A stretch of DNA of 64,000 bases, from NCBI GenBank assembly GCA_028551475.1, contig CM052359.1:1942001-2006000 (forward strand), in the 5' to 3' direction. The notes beneath the pieces are model-generated. The model made no database searches. It was not told where the DNA came from and was given only the letters and a program-made list of their open reading frames with translations. This DNA is from Casuarina equisetifolia (taxonomy: Eukaryota > Streptophyta > Magnoliopsida > Fagales > Casuarinaceae). Below, one piece after another: positions 26,155 through 38,900 of this stretch (the first letter of the stretch is position 1; each line of letters starts with the position of its first letter). Made by a program: the position numbers and the translations under genes.

Positions 26155-26590
26155 TTCGATGTGGTCCATTGGCATCGTTCCTTGACAAGCAATTGTATAT
26201 CGAGGCAGTGGAGTTATCTAGACGGGTATTGGGGCTGTGCTCAAGATAGGGATCTGAAGGTCGAGTTTTTCAAGTAATTATTTCATGGTTTGAGTTGTTG
26301 TAAGCTTAACATTACACGGTCGTCTCCGTAACTTGAAAGCTTAAGCACAACGCATTGAGGTGATAATTTATAGTAGGCATCCATCAAGTCACGAAAAGGA
26401 TGCTTCTGGTTTATTCTTTCCATTGCCTGGACCAGGAACAGGAAATGGGGTTCTGTTGTTTAGGGTATGTGGGATACTTCGGGGCTCAAAAAGTTGATGA
26501 TCGTAGTGAGTTGAAGGATGCTGGCGGCATTATCGGCAGATCACATCCAACCATGGAAAGCCGCCTGGGTGTTACGAGAATCTATTGACT
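26155..26590 (+). repeat. Copy 1 of a dispersed repeat also at 44.4 and 46.5 kb
   Basis: This stretch is clearly homologous, in the same orientation, to 44400-44762 and 46533-46905. Shared landmarks are GGTATTGGG(G/A)CT(G/A)TGCTCAA, TTACAC(G/C)(G/C)TCGTCTCC, AACTTGAAAG, GTAGGCA(T/C)CCATCAAGTCA and GGAAATGGG(G/A)TTCTG(T/G)TGTT. No copy has a convincing long frame. In the two distal copies it lies upstream of the small membrane-protein genes A and B; here it stands alone. Confidence 0.8.
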
Positions 26591-29500
26591 TCTATGCAAA
26601 ACCATCAAGTGATTTTGGATCCAAAACGTTTTGCACGTGTAAGGTTGAAGCTAGAATTGGGGTAGAAATTATTTACCTTTTACTTTGGTGACTCGTAGGG
26701 ACTAAGGAGGGTAACGACAAAGATGGTGTTGTATGAGTTTATATCCCTAAAGGGATTTGACAGAAGCAAAATGAGAGCAAATTATCAACCAAACTATTGT
26801 CTTCAACATTGGATCCGTCAAGAACTGGGTCTTTCCATAGTACCTTAAAAGATGCTTCAACTTAAAAGATATTATCAGTAGACTAATAATTCAGTAATTG
26901 ATTATTAGTTCCACATATCCTGAACTTAACAGTCTATACTTCCAAACTCCTAACTTTTTCTTACATAAGCAATTGTCAAAAGAAAAGGCTCAAAGACATC
27001 TTAAAAATCAACTTGATTTATGGGTATTCCATTTCTTTTCAACTTGGATGTTTTTTGGTACAACTCTATCATCGAAGGGTTTTTATCTCTTTACCCTGTC
27101 CTGCCCACCGTGTTGAAACTCATTGGGAAACCGATGCGACAACCATTATTATGACTCTTTAATCAAACCCTGATGCTTACACATCTACTGTGTTAAAATC
27201 ATGGGTTTTGTTCAGAAAAATGCCCGGTTTTGAAGTTTTCGAAGAAAGTTAATGGAATTGAGATACAATCCTTGTCCTTCCCCCTTTGTTGAGCCAATCC
27301 CATCCTGTGAATCCACAATTCACAACGAGGAATCTCCAAACTACACGTGTTTACTAGGGAAAATGATTGAGAGGAAACTGATTGAGAGAAAAAGAATGAT
27401 TAAAATTGACAATATGTTCTAGAAATCCTTGCTCAGCAGCCAACTTTACCAGACAAAGCCATTGTCAACAAGACAAGTGGTACCGAGATTAGACCCGGTG
27501 GTCCTCGGTCATGCGGTAGGAACTCTGATTCATTTGGTACGGTGAGGCATTTGGCGTACCAACCGGGTCGAGGATACAGATGAAAGATTCACAAATCTTG
27601 CGGGGGAAGTTATGGAATTTTACAAAATTTCGGGGCATGTAAGGTTGTAGGGAACGATGTGGACTGTGGTTCCACGTAGGACGGTGGTGGTCGGCCGTGG
27701 TCTGCAATCGTGCGGCGGACCGCATCATTGAACTCATGAGACTCTCTGTGGCCCCCCCCACCGGGCCCCCCACTCCCTATCAATGCTGGGGCGGTGAGCC
27801 ACGCTTAAACAGTCTCTGGATGAAGAGCACCGGTTAAGAAACATTACATTCTAACTTAGTTTTAGGAAAAATTTATAAGGAATTGTAACTTTAAGAATAG
27901 GTGTGTGACATCATTTTATCTAGAATTTTGGACTATGGTGTTGCGATAAAAAAGTTTATTATCCGTTTAAATTAATCATAATAAGATTATATTCTTATAC
28001 ATTCAATTCTTAACAATTGATGTCAATGTTGGAAAGATTTTTTTTCTTTCTAAATCAATCTAAAAGTGTATGAAAGATGAAAGTCCTCACTAAAAAAATA
28101 AAGTTTTTAAAATAAGATTTAGGTCAAAAAAAATTTTGACTCTTAATTTGGTTTTTAAGTTAACTTTTTAAAACTTTTAACTTAAATATCAAAATCTAAG
28201 TTAATTTTGTCTTATCCAATACAGTCTTAAATCCAATAATACTTAATATATGAGAATATGTATGAGATGAGAGTCTTGCATAAAAATAAAAAAAATCTCC
28301 AAAGTAAATTTAAATGAAAGAAAAATTCTTTAACTTTTAGCTAGTTTTGTATTTGTCATTTGGGTTTTTTTGACAAAAATATATATATATCAACATATTA
28401 AAAATATTAGATATCTATCTACGACATTTTCAATAAAGTAATTTTCGTGTAAATGTGAGGAGAAATGGGGGAAAGATGCGAAGAAAGTGTTAGCGTAACC
28501 GGCAAAAGGAGATCCTAGCGGGGTCCTACGGGATCTTAACCCTTTTGACATCGACCCTCCTCCAAACTCTCTCATACTGTCCCTCTCCTTCTCTCAATCG
28601 AAGAACAACACTTTACCCTTTAGAACCTTATGTTAGTTAAGAAACTCTAATTTATGGTTGACGGTGGTTGGCCAAGAGAACTCACTACGAGTTTGCTGAA
28701 TCAAATGGTTTTATTATTCTAAAATGTGTACCCCACTCTTGAACTTGATTATCCTCTCTCGTAAGATGTGAAACACAAGCTTCTTTTAAGGGACAAAAAC
28801 TATCATTGCGTCCCTTGTAGCTACCAATTCTAACACCCTTTGGGGTGAAATATTCTATACTACTTTCTAGGCCCCTAACACTTCACTCAAGAGTCTATGA
28901 TTACGACCCAAAATTTTCTAGGCCTGTTTGCTGGAAATTGTTTGACCTTTTCGACATTTGTGGGGGAATAAAGGTTAATTTCCTTGTAATTTCTCGTTCT
29001 ATGAGGTGATGATTGATCATCATGTGAAGTAGAGTGGACTTTCCTGTGGCTAATTTATATATCATCAGATTTGAAAAGCTGTGGAGTGATTGAAATCCCA
29101 AACAAATTTCTTCAATGCTTGCAGATTGTATTTATGGGGTGTTTCATCCTATAATCATTATAAGAGGAAAGATATAGGACAAGAAAGGTATAGGACAAAA
29201 GCATAGTAAGAATTGAAAGAAAATATTAAAAATTGTTAGTTCCAAGGTAGGAAGGTTATTCTTTTATATATAAAGAATTTTCAAACATGATTTATGTATA
29301 ATACGAGTCTTCTATCATACCATTTTTAAAATGTAAAATTCTTGAGTTAAACAACTTAATAGAAAATATGAAGACAAAAGGGGAAACATGAAACATGAAA
29401 CATTAAAGGCATAGGCTTTTTGCTGTCTACCAACAAGATTGGAGAGAAAAGAAAAACACACCACCGCAAAGCATTCTTGAAACATTTGTACCGAACAAGC

Positions 29501-32010
29501 AAGCATATATGCTTTTGATATGTGATTGTTCGATTGGTTCATCTACAACCCTATGGGAAATGGTAGAGTCTTTGGAGAACTACATCATGAAGTGACGGAT
29601 AGATGTTTCACAGCAACAGGAACTCTTGTAGGCATAATATGTGGGGAAGATGGGTCATTGATTGAGAAAGGATGGGAGAATATTTGCCATGATGGTCACA
29701 GGTGAGCTGAGGGGTCCTGCAGCATGGATGGTGTGTTTGGAATAGGTTGGCTCCGACTCTCCCCGTGTTGATTTCAGTGGGGGGTCCAATTTCAATCAAT
29801 GACAACGCGTTCGAATTGACTGGTTAGATCTCTGTTGCTTGTATTGCACAGACAGATGCCTCGTGGGGCTGTAGCTACGATTTTGCTTTGCCAAGAGCTG
29901 CTCTTTATCCTGGTTTGTCAAAAAGTAATGTTCTGAGGTGTTCTCTTTTCTTCTTCCTTTAGGAGGGGTTTCTAGTGAGTGGACTTTCTTAGTAAACTTC
30001 GATTAGGCCTTGTCATGTACAATGTAAATAGCTTTTGAGTCCCTCCGTGGGCTTCCTGTTGTGGAGATTGTCAATGCAATGGGAATTCAGTTTTCATGAT
30101 TAGGCGCAGGTGCACGGAGGTCATATGTAGTGGGGATAGAGCTGGCCAACATGTTGTGCTTGTGCATCAGCCATTTTTTCCTGGTTCCAACCGTGGCACT
30201 CTCTCCAAGTCAAGTAGTAGAGCTTATCTAGAGGTGTTGTTACAGCTAAGGATTTCTAGGCATCTCGTAGGGGGCAAACTTATCTATATATATTGTCATT
30301 TAGTGGGATGTAACAGTGACAAAAAAAAATAAAGAAAGAAAATTCTTTAATGGCCTATAAGTATATGAAAGTCCGAAAATGAAAAGTGAATTTTTATTTT
30401 TGTTATATGATAATTACTTTATATGACCCATATCAAATCCTTGGTGCTTTTGATAATTGTAATACTCGCTGTGAGTTTTTTTTGGCATTTGATCACATTA
30501 ATCTCTCTTTGATTGGTATTAAGGTTATTAAAACTAGGCTTATAGTCCTAACCCAAGAATTAATTCATTAGTTGATTGGACATTTTTTTATATTTAAACA
30601 CTATTTAAAAGTCATAAACTTTTATATAAAATTTGTCTCCAATAATTCTTTACACATTGAGTATATCTTAATTTCAAGCTTGAACATAGTACATTGAATG
30701 ATCCTCATACTCTGAATATATTTTAAGAGTTTAAGTTGAATAAGAGTTACAACTAATTAACCTAAACTTTAAAACTATATTAGAAATAAATTTTTAATCT
30801 TAATTTAAAGCACTGTTGAGAATGGATTCCTAAAGCTAAGGAAAGCAATATAGAACAATTGCACTTCCATCAAATGTCTTCATACTTGTGCAATAATTCT
30901 ACTAAGGCTTTCAATGGCTTCCTTCACATTTTTCTTGGGAGACCGGCCCCATACCATATCTGAGATGAACGTGTGGCCAATACCTGTCTTTTATAGGTGG
31001 AATATCTATGCCTTAACACTCTGAATGTACCGTGAGATTAATCATCTAGACTTCCTGATAACAAATAGAATGATGAAAGCAAAAGAATCGTGTTGATACT
31101 TTTTATCCAAAGCTTAATCACCAAGCATTAAACATTAAGCATTCGCACATTTATTTAGACCATCAACCGGGTCATTATTAGGGACCATTCTTATTGCTTT
31201 TGTACTCTTTAAGTAGTTAACACTGGAGTTGCATGAAGATGGAAAAGCGAGCAGTACTTATGTGCATTATGGTGAAAGTTCATATCTTAACCCACCACTC
31301 TTCTCTTTAGAACTTAAGAAAAGAGTGTTGAACGGAAAGTAAGAACTGTCTAATTGCTAACTTGTTACGAAACATGCAGTTCTCTTATGATGTAAAAGGT
31401 GCTGAAATGAGCATTGCCAATGAAGAGAACTGCCTTGGAGGAGAAAAAGAGAGAAAAAAAAAAAAAAGAAGAAAAGGAAGAAAGTTAAACCTTTTTTCAA
31501 CATGCTCGAACATAAAAGTACCTTTTGTCTACAAAGAAAATGATTTCATAATGTTGTGTGAATGTCAAGTTTCACGCTACTAAGGTGTGGGTTTAAATGC
31601 ATGGTTAAATATAAATTACTCCTCTATTTCATAAATTAGTTTTTGAGGTAAAAATGAACTTCTTAACATAATGTTAAAACTTAAGTTTTCTTATAGTATC
31701 CTTATGAATATGAGTAAGTCCATAGAATATGCAAAAAGTGATTTTATATTGAACCATTGCAATGAAGGAGTGTGTCATGAGATGTTGATATCCAATTCTA
31801 CATTAGTAAGATATAAATATGTATATCAAGTTAAATATAAATGTAACCCTTTACTTCATGAATGAACTTTTGAAGTTAGAATGGACTTCTTAATGTATGC
31901 TTGAAGAGGATTTCTGATATTATATCATAAAATTCGTTTGTGTTTCTTAAAATCAAGTTGTAATAAAAAGATAAGATTTTAAACATGTTTAGATGCGCAT
32001 CTTTTCTTTA
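26591..32010. other. Intergenic, no gene recognised
   Basis: AT-rich DNA with isolated short frames. A GC-richer patch at 27480-27800 contains a 94-codon minus frame (27773-27489) with no known motif. Nothing here supports a gene call. Confidence 0.4.
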
Positions 32011-32162
32011 ATATGGGCCATATGTAGGATCCATATGCAAAGCCTAGTCCATCAGGTAACTTTTTGGGATAATGGGCCTTAACCCAATATGGGCCATATG
32101 TAGGATCCATATGCAAAGCCTAGTCCATCAGGTAACTTTTTGGGCTAATGGGCCTCAACCCA
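32011..32162. promoter_or_regulatory. Tandem 76-bp promoter block with TGGGCC (site II) elements
   Basis: Two nearly identical 76-bp units begin at 32011 and 32087, each carrying ATATGGGCCATATG, a GGATCCATATG block and AATGGGCC. Further TGGGCC/GGCCCA-like motifs follow to about 32185. Site II elements (TGGGCY) are known TCP-protein targets in promoters of plant housekeeping genes. The block ends about 190 bases before the V-ATPase c start codon, in the right place for its proximal promoter. The regulatory role is inferred. Confidence 0.65.
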
Positions 32163-32273
32163 ATATAGGCCGAAGCTTAGCCCATTGAGTCAGTGGTCCT
32201 GATGCTACGAATTGTCGAGCGTGAAAACTGTCCGGCTCGTATAGGGCCACACGAAGCTTCCTTCACCTCTTCC

Positions 32274-32292
32274 CCTCTCTCTCTCTCTCTCT
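32274..32292 (+). promoter_or_regulatory. CT-repeat (Y-patch-like) leader element
   Basis: An uninterrupted CT run lies about 60 bases before the V-ATPase c ATG. Pyrimidine patches of this kind are common in plant core promoters and leaders. No clear TATA box was identified. Confidence 0.5.
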
Positions 32293-32349
32293 CAATCAAT
32301 CAATTTCCGATCAACTTCCCGAACTCTCTCTCGATCCAATCCTGAAAAA

Positions 32350-33773
32350 ATGTCTTCCACATTCAGTGGCGATGAAACGGCGCCATTCTTCGGCTTCCTC
32401 GGCGCCGCGGCGGCCCTAGTTTTTTCTTGTAAGTTCAAACCCTGACTCTCCGTTTCGTTCCCGAGAAAATCACAGATTAAACTCGATTTTGTCTTCGTTT
32501 AGGTATGGGAGCGGCTTATGGCACAGCGAAGAGTGGCGTGGGCGTGGCGTCTATGGGCGTGATGCGGCCGGAGCTCGTGATGAAATCGATCGTCCCGGTT
32601 GTGATGGCCGGAGTGTTAGGTATCTACGGTTTGATCATAGCTGTTATTATCAGTACGGGAATTAATCCTAAGGCCAAGTCGTATTACCTTTTTGACGGCT
32701 ACGCTCATCTCTCGTCCGGTCTCGCTTGTGGCCTCGCCGGCCTCTCTGCCGGTATGGCCATCGGCATCGTCGGGGATGCTGGTGTCAGGTACTCTGCCGT
32801 TTTTTCATTTCTTTTGTCGCATCATATATTTTGTACCATACGTCCGTCGGAGTATTTATGTGAATGTGAACGGCTGATATTAATAGCATGGATCCAAATT
32901 TGTAAGGATAAAGTTAGTTAAGCATGTGGCGGTTTTAAATACGCGAGTAAACAATTGATATTAATATAACTGGGTGCAAATATAAACGCTTAAGCTAGTG
33001 GGTAATGGATCAACATACCAAATTAAATTTTCATTTGGAGACTTCTCTTAATGTTTATCACCCTGACAATAATTACACTATTCTGCTGGTTAAATGGAGA
33101 CTATATGGTTGATTTTTGTATTGGATTTGTTACCAATTTAGCCTCTATCGAGAGTGATTAAGAGTCCTTTCTTTTGGGTTTGTTGTACTTATGTCTCAGG
33201 ACGCCGGACGCTTGATTTTCTTGTGAAAATTTTTGTTCCTTTATACGTTTGATATTCTGCTGTGAGAAAATGAAGGGCTTCAGGGAGGTCTTTTTGAGTG
33301 AGTTATTGTTCTTGTGGGAAAGAAGTAAGATAGTTTTTTAATGGGGATGGGATACTAGGCAAACGTTGGTAGGAGAAAGATATCATCCTGTTTTTCACAA
33401 GAAATGCAAATATATGGTTAGCTGCAACACGTTAATTGTTACAGGAAAGAGTGACGACTATCAAACTACCAGAATGCATTTGTGTTCTTTTCTTCTTTTC
33501 CTTTTGCCTTTTTAAAGCGTTGGATACATGTTCACTAAGTAGGAAAACATGGTTTTTTTATTTACATTTATTGACATGATACTACTAGCACTTGCTTACT
33601 TGACTTGTTTCCTCATAAGCTTCTGATTGTGTTTCTGCAGAGCAAATGCACAGCAGCCAAAGCTTTTTGTTGGAATGATTCTCATTCTCATCTTTGCTGA
33701 GGCCTTGGCCTTGTATGGCCTCATTGTTGGTATCATTCTTTCTTCCCGTGCTGGCCAATCCAGAGCAGATTAG
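32350..33773 (+). CDS. VHA-c: V-type H+-ATPase 16-kDa proteolipid, subunit c
   Basis: Three exons, 32350-32428, 32503-32788 and 33641-33773, join in phase into exactly 165 residues, the usual length of plant VHA-c. The protein begins [20 protein letters not shown] and ends [10 protein letters not shown]. Four hydrophobic helices are visible, including [13 protein letters not shown] and the fourth helix with the proton-carrying Glu in FAEALALYG. It forms the rotating c-ring of the membrane V0 sector on the tonoplast and endomembranes, where it moves protons during ATP hydrolysis. All introns are GT-AG. AATAAA at 33934-33939 is a plausible polyadenylation signal. Codon use is GC-richer than the flanks. 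No sign of damage; a functional gene is very likely. Confidence 0.97.
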
Positions 33774-35969
33774 AGGAGTTTCCTGCAAGCAGCTTGCTTT
33801 GGCATTGTAGTCGTCACTTCAGGTTTGTGATGCATAAATGTGCAGTGTTGTTTTTAGGCATTGAGTTTCTATCTGGACCTGCCATTGAATCTTCAGGACG
33901 TTCTCTGCTAATCTGCGGCTGAATTTGTATTGAAATAAAGCTTACTAAGCTATTGTTTATTTGTTGCTGTATTTTAAGATGTTTCAAGCTAGTCTAGAAA
34001 CTACTTTTGTAGTGCACCTTTCGTGTTTATTTTACAATTGTGATCATCATTGTTGATTTCTGGAACTCATTAGTTCGTGACTCTTTGGAAATCTGCATGT
34101 GGGTACCCAGAGTTTTTTATTTTTCTCTCTCTCTCTCTCTCTCTCTAGAACACTGTTGTCCTTGATTTTCTCTGTACGTGTGAGAGTGAGTGCCATTATT
34201 ATGCGAGTAGGGGTGTACTTGATGGAGCCACAATAATGGAATCGGTGGAGCTCGAGGATACTCGAGTAGTTGTGTAGTCTGCAAAAACTTGAAGATTTCG
34301 ATGCCTCTAACTCGTTTCTTGGTCCTTGAATTGTGGTAAAACGTGGAAACTGATTTTACTCAATTGCTGGCTCTCTCTTTTGGGGTTGGTGGGAGGGTTT
34401 AAGTAGTTTCATTCTAGACTCAAAACAGCTGAGACCGGAAGCTGGAACAAGCCCCATCTCTGGATTTGGACCTGTTGTTTCATTAGAATGGGCTGGTTTT
34501 GGGGCCGCTCGTAAAGAGTTTTAGGTTAAAAGTGGCCGAGCCTTCAGTTGGCAGTGGCCTGAGTTGAGAGCTGCCCGTTTGCAAAACAGTCTGGGCCTAG
34601 AGTTTCCTCAGGCCCGTCACAGGAGAGCTCGGACTGGGTTGGACGACATAGGTGGGTTTGGGATTACGCGACTACTATATTACAACTTCCTTGAATTATT
34701 GGTTTGGGTGTACCCCATCCCTGAATGCGACTAGTCATCAGACATCCGTACAGGAGCAGCCTACGCCTGAGCAAGTTGCCAAAGGATCTAAAGCATCGCA
34801 ATAGGCATTATACCGCAAAGTTTGGAAATTGAACTTTTTGTTGCTTTAAAAGGCCTCCTACTTTTGCACACTGAACAGTCTTGCACGATCTTGAATTTAT
34901 CATCTAGAGGATAAAAACGGAATCCATCCATTCCGAACGATAAAGTTAGGCATTCTCCATTACTTGTATTCTTCAATCAAAGCACCGACGAGGCACTAAG
35001 CAAGAACACTAATGGTTTATGTAGTTAGAGAATACTAGTACTTAATAGGATTTATCCAAATTGTAGTAGGTGATGTTTACTCTTTAAACTAGACAGGCCA
35101 TGATCTCCTTCTGTGTTTGGTGTAGACCCAAGATAGTACGAACATGATGAGATCTCCACCGGACCTTAAATAATACCTGGATAAGCTCCCCAATTAACTA
35201 TTATCCCATTGGCCGTGCCTTGACCGAGAATCCATTAATCGACAGGATTAAACAAACACTCGAGAGATGCTTAACGGTCACTGCTTCTGATTTCCCGTAA
35301 TCTGTCCTCTTTTATATGTCCCATCATTTATTTTATTCACGTGTTCTCTTCCCTTTACAGGAGAATATTTCGGTTCCTGGAGAAAGAAAGCAATTAGGCC
35401 AGGGAGATCAAAGACAAACATGGAGATGGGGATGCTCCTTTGTACCACTACGTCAGTTCAACAATCACAGAGCAAATTACAAATCAGAGAAAGACTTGAT
35501 TTCTACACAGGCAATGACCTGAAAATCCGAGCCCCCTTGTCGCCTTCGTCCATTGTCTGGAGTGAGCGCCGAATAGAAAAAACAAACGGCAGCGGAAGAA
35601 CCCACGTGTCGGCCCATGTAACGGAAAGCTACTCGATACTGTGCCCAATTGAAGGCTGCTGAGCACGATGCGCTTCGAACAGGACACTTCCTTGAGTTCT
35701 TGCCAGGGTGGACTGTCTGGGGCCGCACAGCAACGGCTACTTTTTAACACCAACAACGACAACCGGGGGTTCCGGTTAAAGCCACGTGACTAACGCAGAA
35801 AAAGAGCAATGAAGTACTTTTGGCGGGAAATGAGGCTCGAGGGGGCCCCACTGTTTTCCCAATCGTTGACTGCCGGCATTGAACAAGATCGACAATTTTG
35901 GAAAAATAAATGAAACTCAGCTACAGTTACAATTGAAATCCCCAAATTAAAAAAGGAAAAAAAAAATTG
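33774..35969. other. 3' UTR of VHA-c and intergenic DNA
   Basis: 33774 to about 33960 fits a 3' UTR. A CT run lies at 34127-34146. The rest shows no coding evidence; short frames at 35316-35762 are chance frames in a GC-richer stretch just beyond the receptor-kinase stop. Confidence 0.4.
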
Positions 35970-38900
35970 TTAACGTTCCGAGATGGGAAGGGTTTCGGGT
36001 TGTGCCGGGGAGGGTTGGGAGGTGGGATCGGCGGAGGAGGGGATGTCGGGTCCGACTCGGCAGCCTTCGAGCATGAACAAGATGTCGGACATTGTGGGGC
36101 GGTCGATGGGGTCCGGGGCGGTGCAGAGTAATCCGACTTTGACTCCCAGGAGGAACTCTTCCCATTCGGATGATTCCGGGTCGAGCTCGAGTAATCCGGG
36201 CTCCAGTAGCTCTGTGACTTGACCCTTCTGCAGTTGCTTCTTCACCCACTTGACGATGTCTTCGTCCTGCTGTGTGAACATTACCGGCCGCTTTCCGGTT
36301 AGGAGCTCGAGGAGGACGATGCCGAAGCTGTAGACATCGGATTCTTTTGTGGCTTCTCCGGTGAGGACGGCTTCCGGGGACACGTAGCCCAGGGTGCCAA
36401 CCGAGGTTGAGGTGGAAGGTTCAGCTGGGGTGGCGACTGTGAGGCGGTCGAGGCCGAAGTCGGATAAATGGGCTTCGAAATCGGCGTCGAATAGGACGTT
36501 CTGAGGCTTGACGTCGCCGTGCACCATGGAGGAGCTGTGGAGGAAGGCCAGGCCACGGGCGATTCCCAGCGCAATGAGGTGGCGCATTGGCCAGTTGAGG
36601 ACATGGCCGTCTTGGTGAGATGCTTCTTGGAGCAGGCTGGCGAGGTTTCCGTTGGGCATGTAGTCGTAGATTAGGAGCCTCAAGTCAGGTGGCCCGGCGT
36701 AGAAGCCGCGAAGAACTGTCAGATTTCGGTGCTTCACTTTGCCTAGAGACTCGGCTTCTTTTCTGAACATGTTCTCGTCCAAGGAGCCATCTGGGAGTCG
36801 CCGGATAGAGAGAACCATTCCGTCGTTGTAGCTGGCCTTAAAGACCAACCCGTACCTCGTCCTGCTCAGCACGTTCTCTTCATCAAACTGTCTGGTTGCT
36901 TCAATGGTCTCCGCGAGAGTGATTTTGTTGTTGAACATCACAAGCTTGGGACCACCATTATCGGTGCTACTTCCACGGCCTCCGCTTGCTCGCGAGCTTG
37001 TTCTTCCAGGGCTTCTTTTCTTTTCACCGGACGCTCCTTCCTTGAGCTTCTTCCGCCACCTTAAGAGGCTGAAAATGTAGAAGCAGCAACACAGTGAAAG
37101 TAGGAGAGCCCCAGCTGCCGCCACCACGACCAAGAGAATTAGCTTCTTCTTTCTATCCTTCTCGATACTCTGACAGTTCGTATTCAACGGCTTCCCGCAT
37201 AAATTTCGATTCCCAGAAAACACCGACGGATCGTTGAATCGAGAACCCAGTGATATCGGGATCTGGCCTTCGAGATTATTGCTTGAAACATTGAAACCAA
37301 CTAAGGTGGAAATTATTGAAAGATTAGCGGGAATTCCCCCACTCAAGTTGTTTGTAGAAAGGTCCAGCCGGACCAAATGGGATAGCTCGGACAATGAGAC
37401 CGGGATGCTACCCGAAAGATGATTCGAATCCAGTAGCAAAGATGTCAACGACGAACACTTAGAAATCTCCTCCGGGATTTCACCTGTCAAATTGTTCATA
37501 CCCAAATCAAGCACGTTCAAACGCGACAGCCGAGAGAGATCGGCCGGGATGTGGCCCGTCAAAGCGTTCGACCGGAGCTCGAGAACTGTGAGACCGGAGC
37601 AGTTTCCGAGCTCCGGTGGAATTAGCCCTGAAACTCTATTCTTGGACAATGAGAGAACCTCAAGTGAACGTTGAAAGCCGTAGTTTCCGGGAATGTGACC
37701 GGAAAAGCCGTTGGAGCTGAGGTTCAAATAGCGCAAACCCATCAGACTGCTAAACCCTTCAGGAACGTCCCCTGACAAAGAGTTATCCTGCAGAGCGATC
37801 ACTTGCAAATTCGGCAAGCCCGATAATTCAAATGGTAGCTCACCGGAAAGATTCTGTTTGCTCAAATCAAGACTGATTAACCTGAATAGATTTCCCAAGC
37901 TGGCCGGAACCTTCCCGCATAAACCGTTGCCGCTAAGATTCAGGACCTGTAGCCTACTTAAATTCCCAATGCTCGCAGGAATTTCACCAGAAAAATCGTT
38001 CTCGCTGAGTTCCAGGGTGGTCAAGTTCCTCAATCCCATTAGCTCCTCCGGAAGATTCCCATTCAACCTGTTGGCTCCCAGGCTCAAGGCCTTGAGCGAC
38101 GAAAGATTACGAAAACTTGCCGGAACCGGACCATTAAACGAGTTCCCTCCGAGGGATAGCACCTGCAAACCACTGATACCACCGAGAAAGTCAGGAATGG
38201 TGCCCGCAAAGTGGTTTCCCTCGAAATTGAGAACACGCAGTGAGCCACATTGCCTAATCGCCGTCGGAATCCCACCGCTGAACGAGTTATTCGCTACGTT
38301 CAACTCCTCCAATCTCGTGAGATTTCCAATCTCCGCCGGAACCACGCCAGAGAACAAGTTATTGGAAAGGTCCAGCATTGTCAGCGTGGATATTCGCGTT
38401 AACAACGAGGGAAATACGCCGTGTATCTGATTGTGTTGAAGATCTAGAACCTGAAGCACGCTGGAACACGTTGCTATCTCGGGGTTGACGATATCCGTGA
38501 GCGCATTAAAACTTAGTTGAACAATACGAAGTGACGGCGTATAGTCCGAAATGTTGCAGAGCATCGAACCCAGAACCGAACCGGAAAGATTGTTCTGTGA
38601 GAGCGACAGCACCTCTAGCTTCAGCAGAGCCCCCAGCGCCACCGGAACCACGCCGCCAAGCGAGTTGCCGTCTGCGCTGAGGTGCACGAGAGCCGAGCAG
38701 TTGGCTATGGCCGAAGGAACTGTTCCTTCCAAGAGGTTGTGGTCCAGCCAGAGGTACTGCAGCTCTTGGAGTCCCCCGAAACTCGCCGGTATCTGCCCGG
38801 CAAACTGATTGTACGAGAGATTGATGAGCTGCAGCTGACTCAGGTTCGCCACACTTCTCGGAATCTCGCCGGAGAAGGAGTTCAAAGAGAGATCCAGGTA

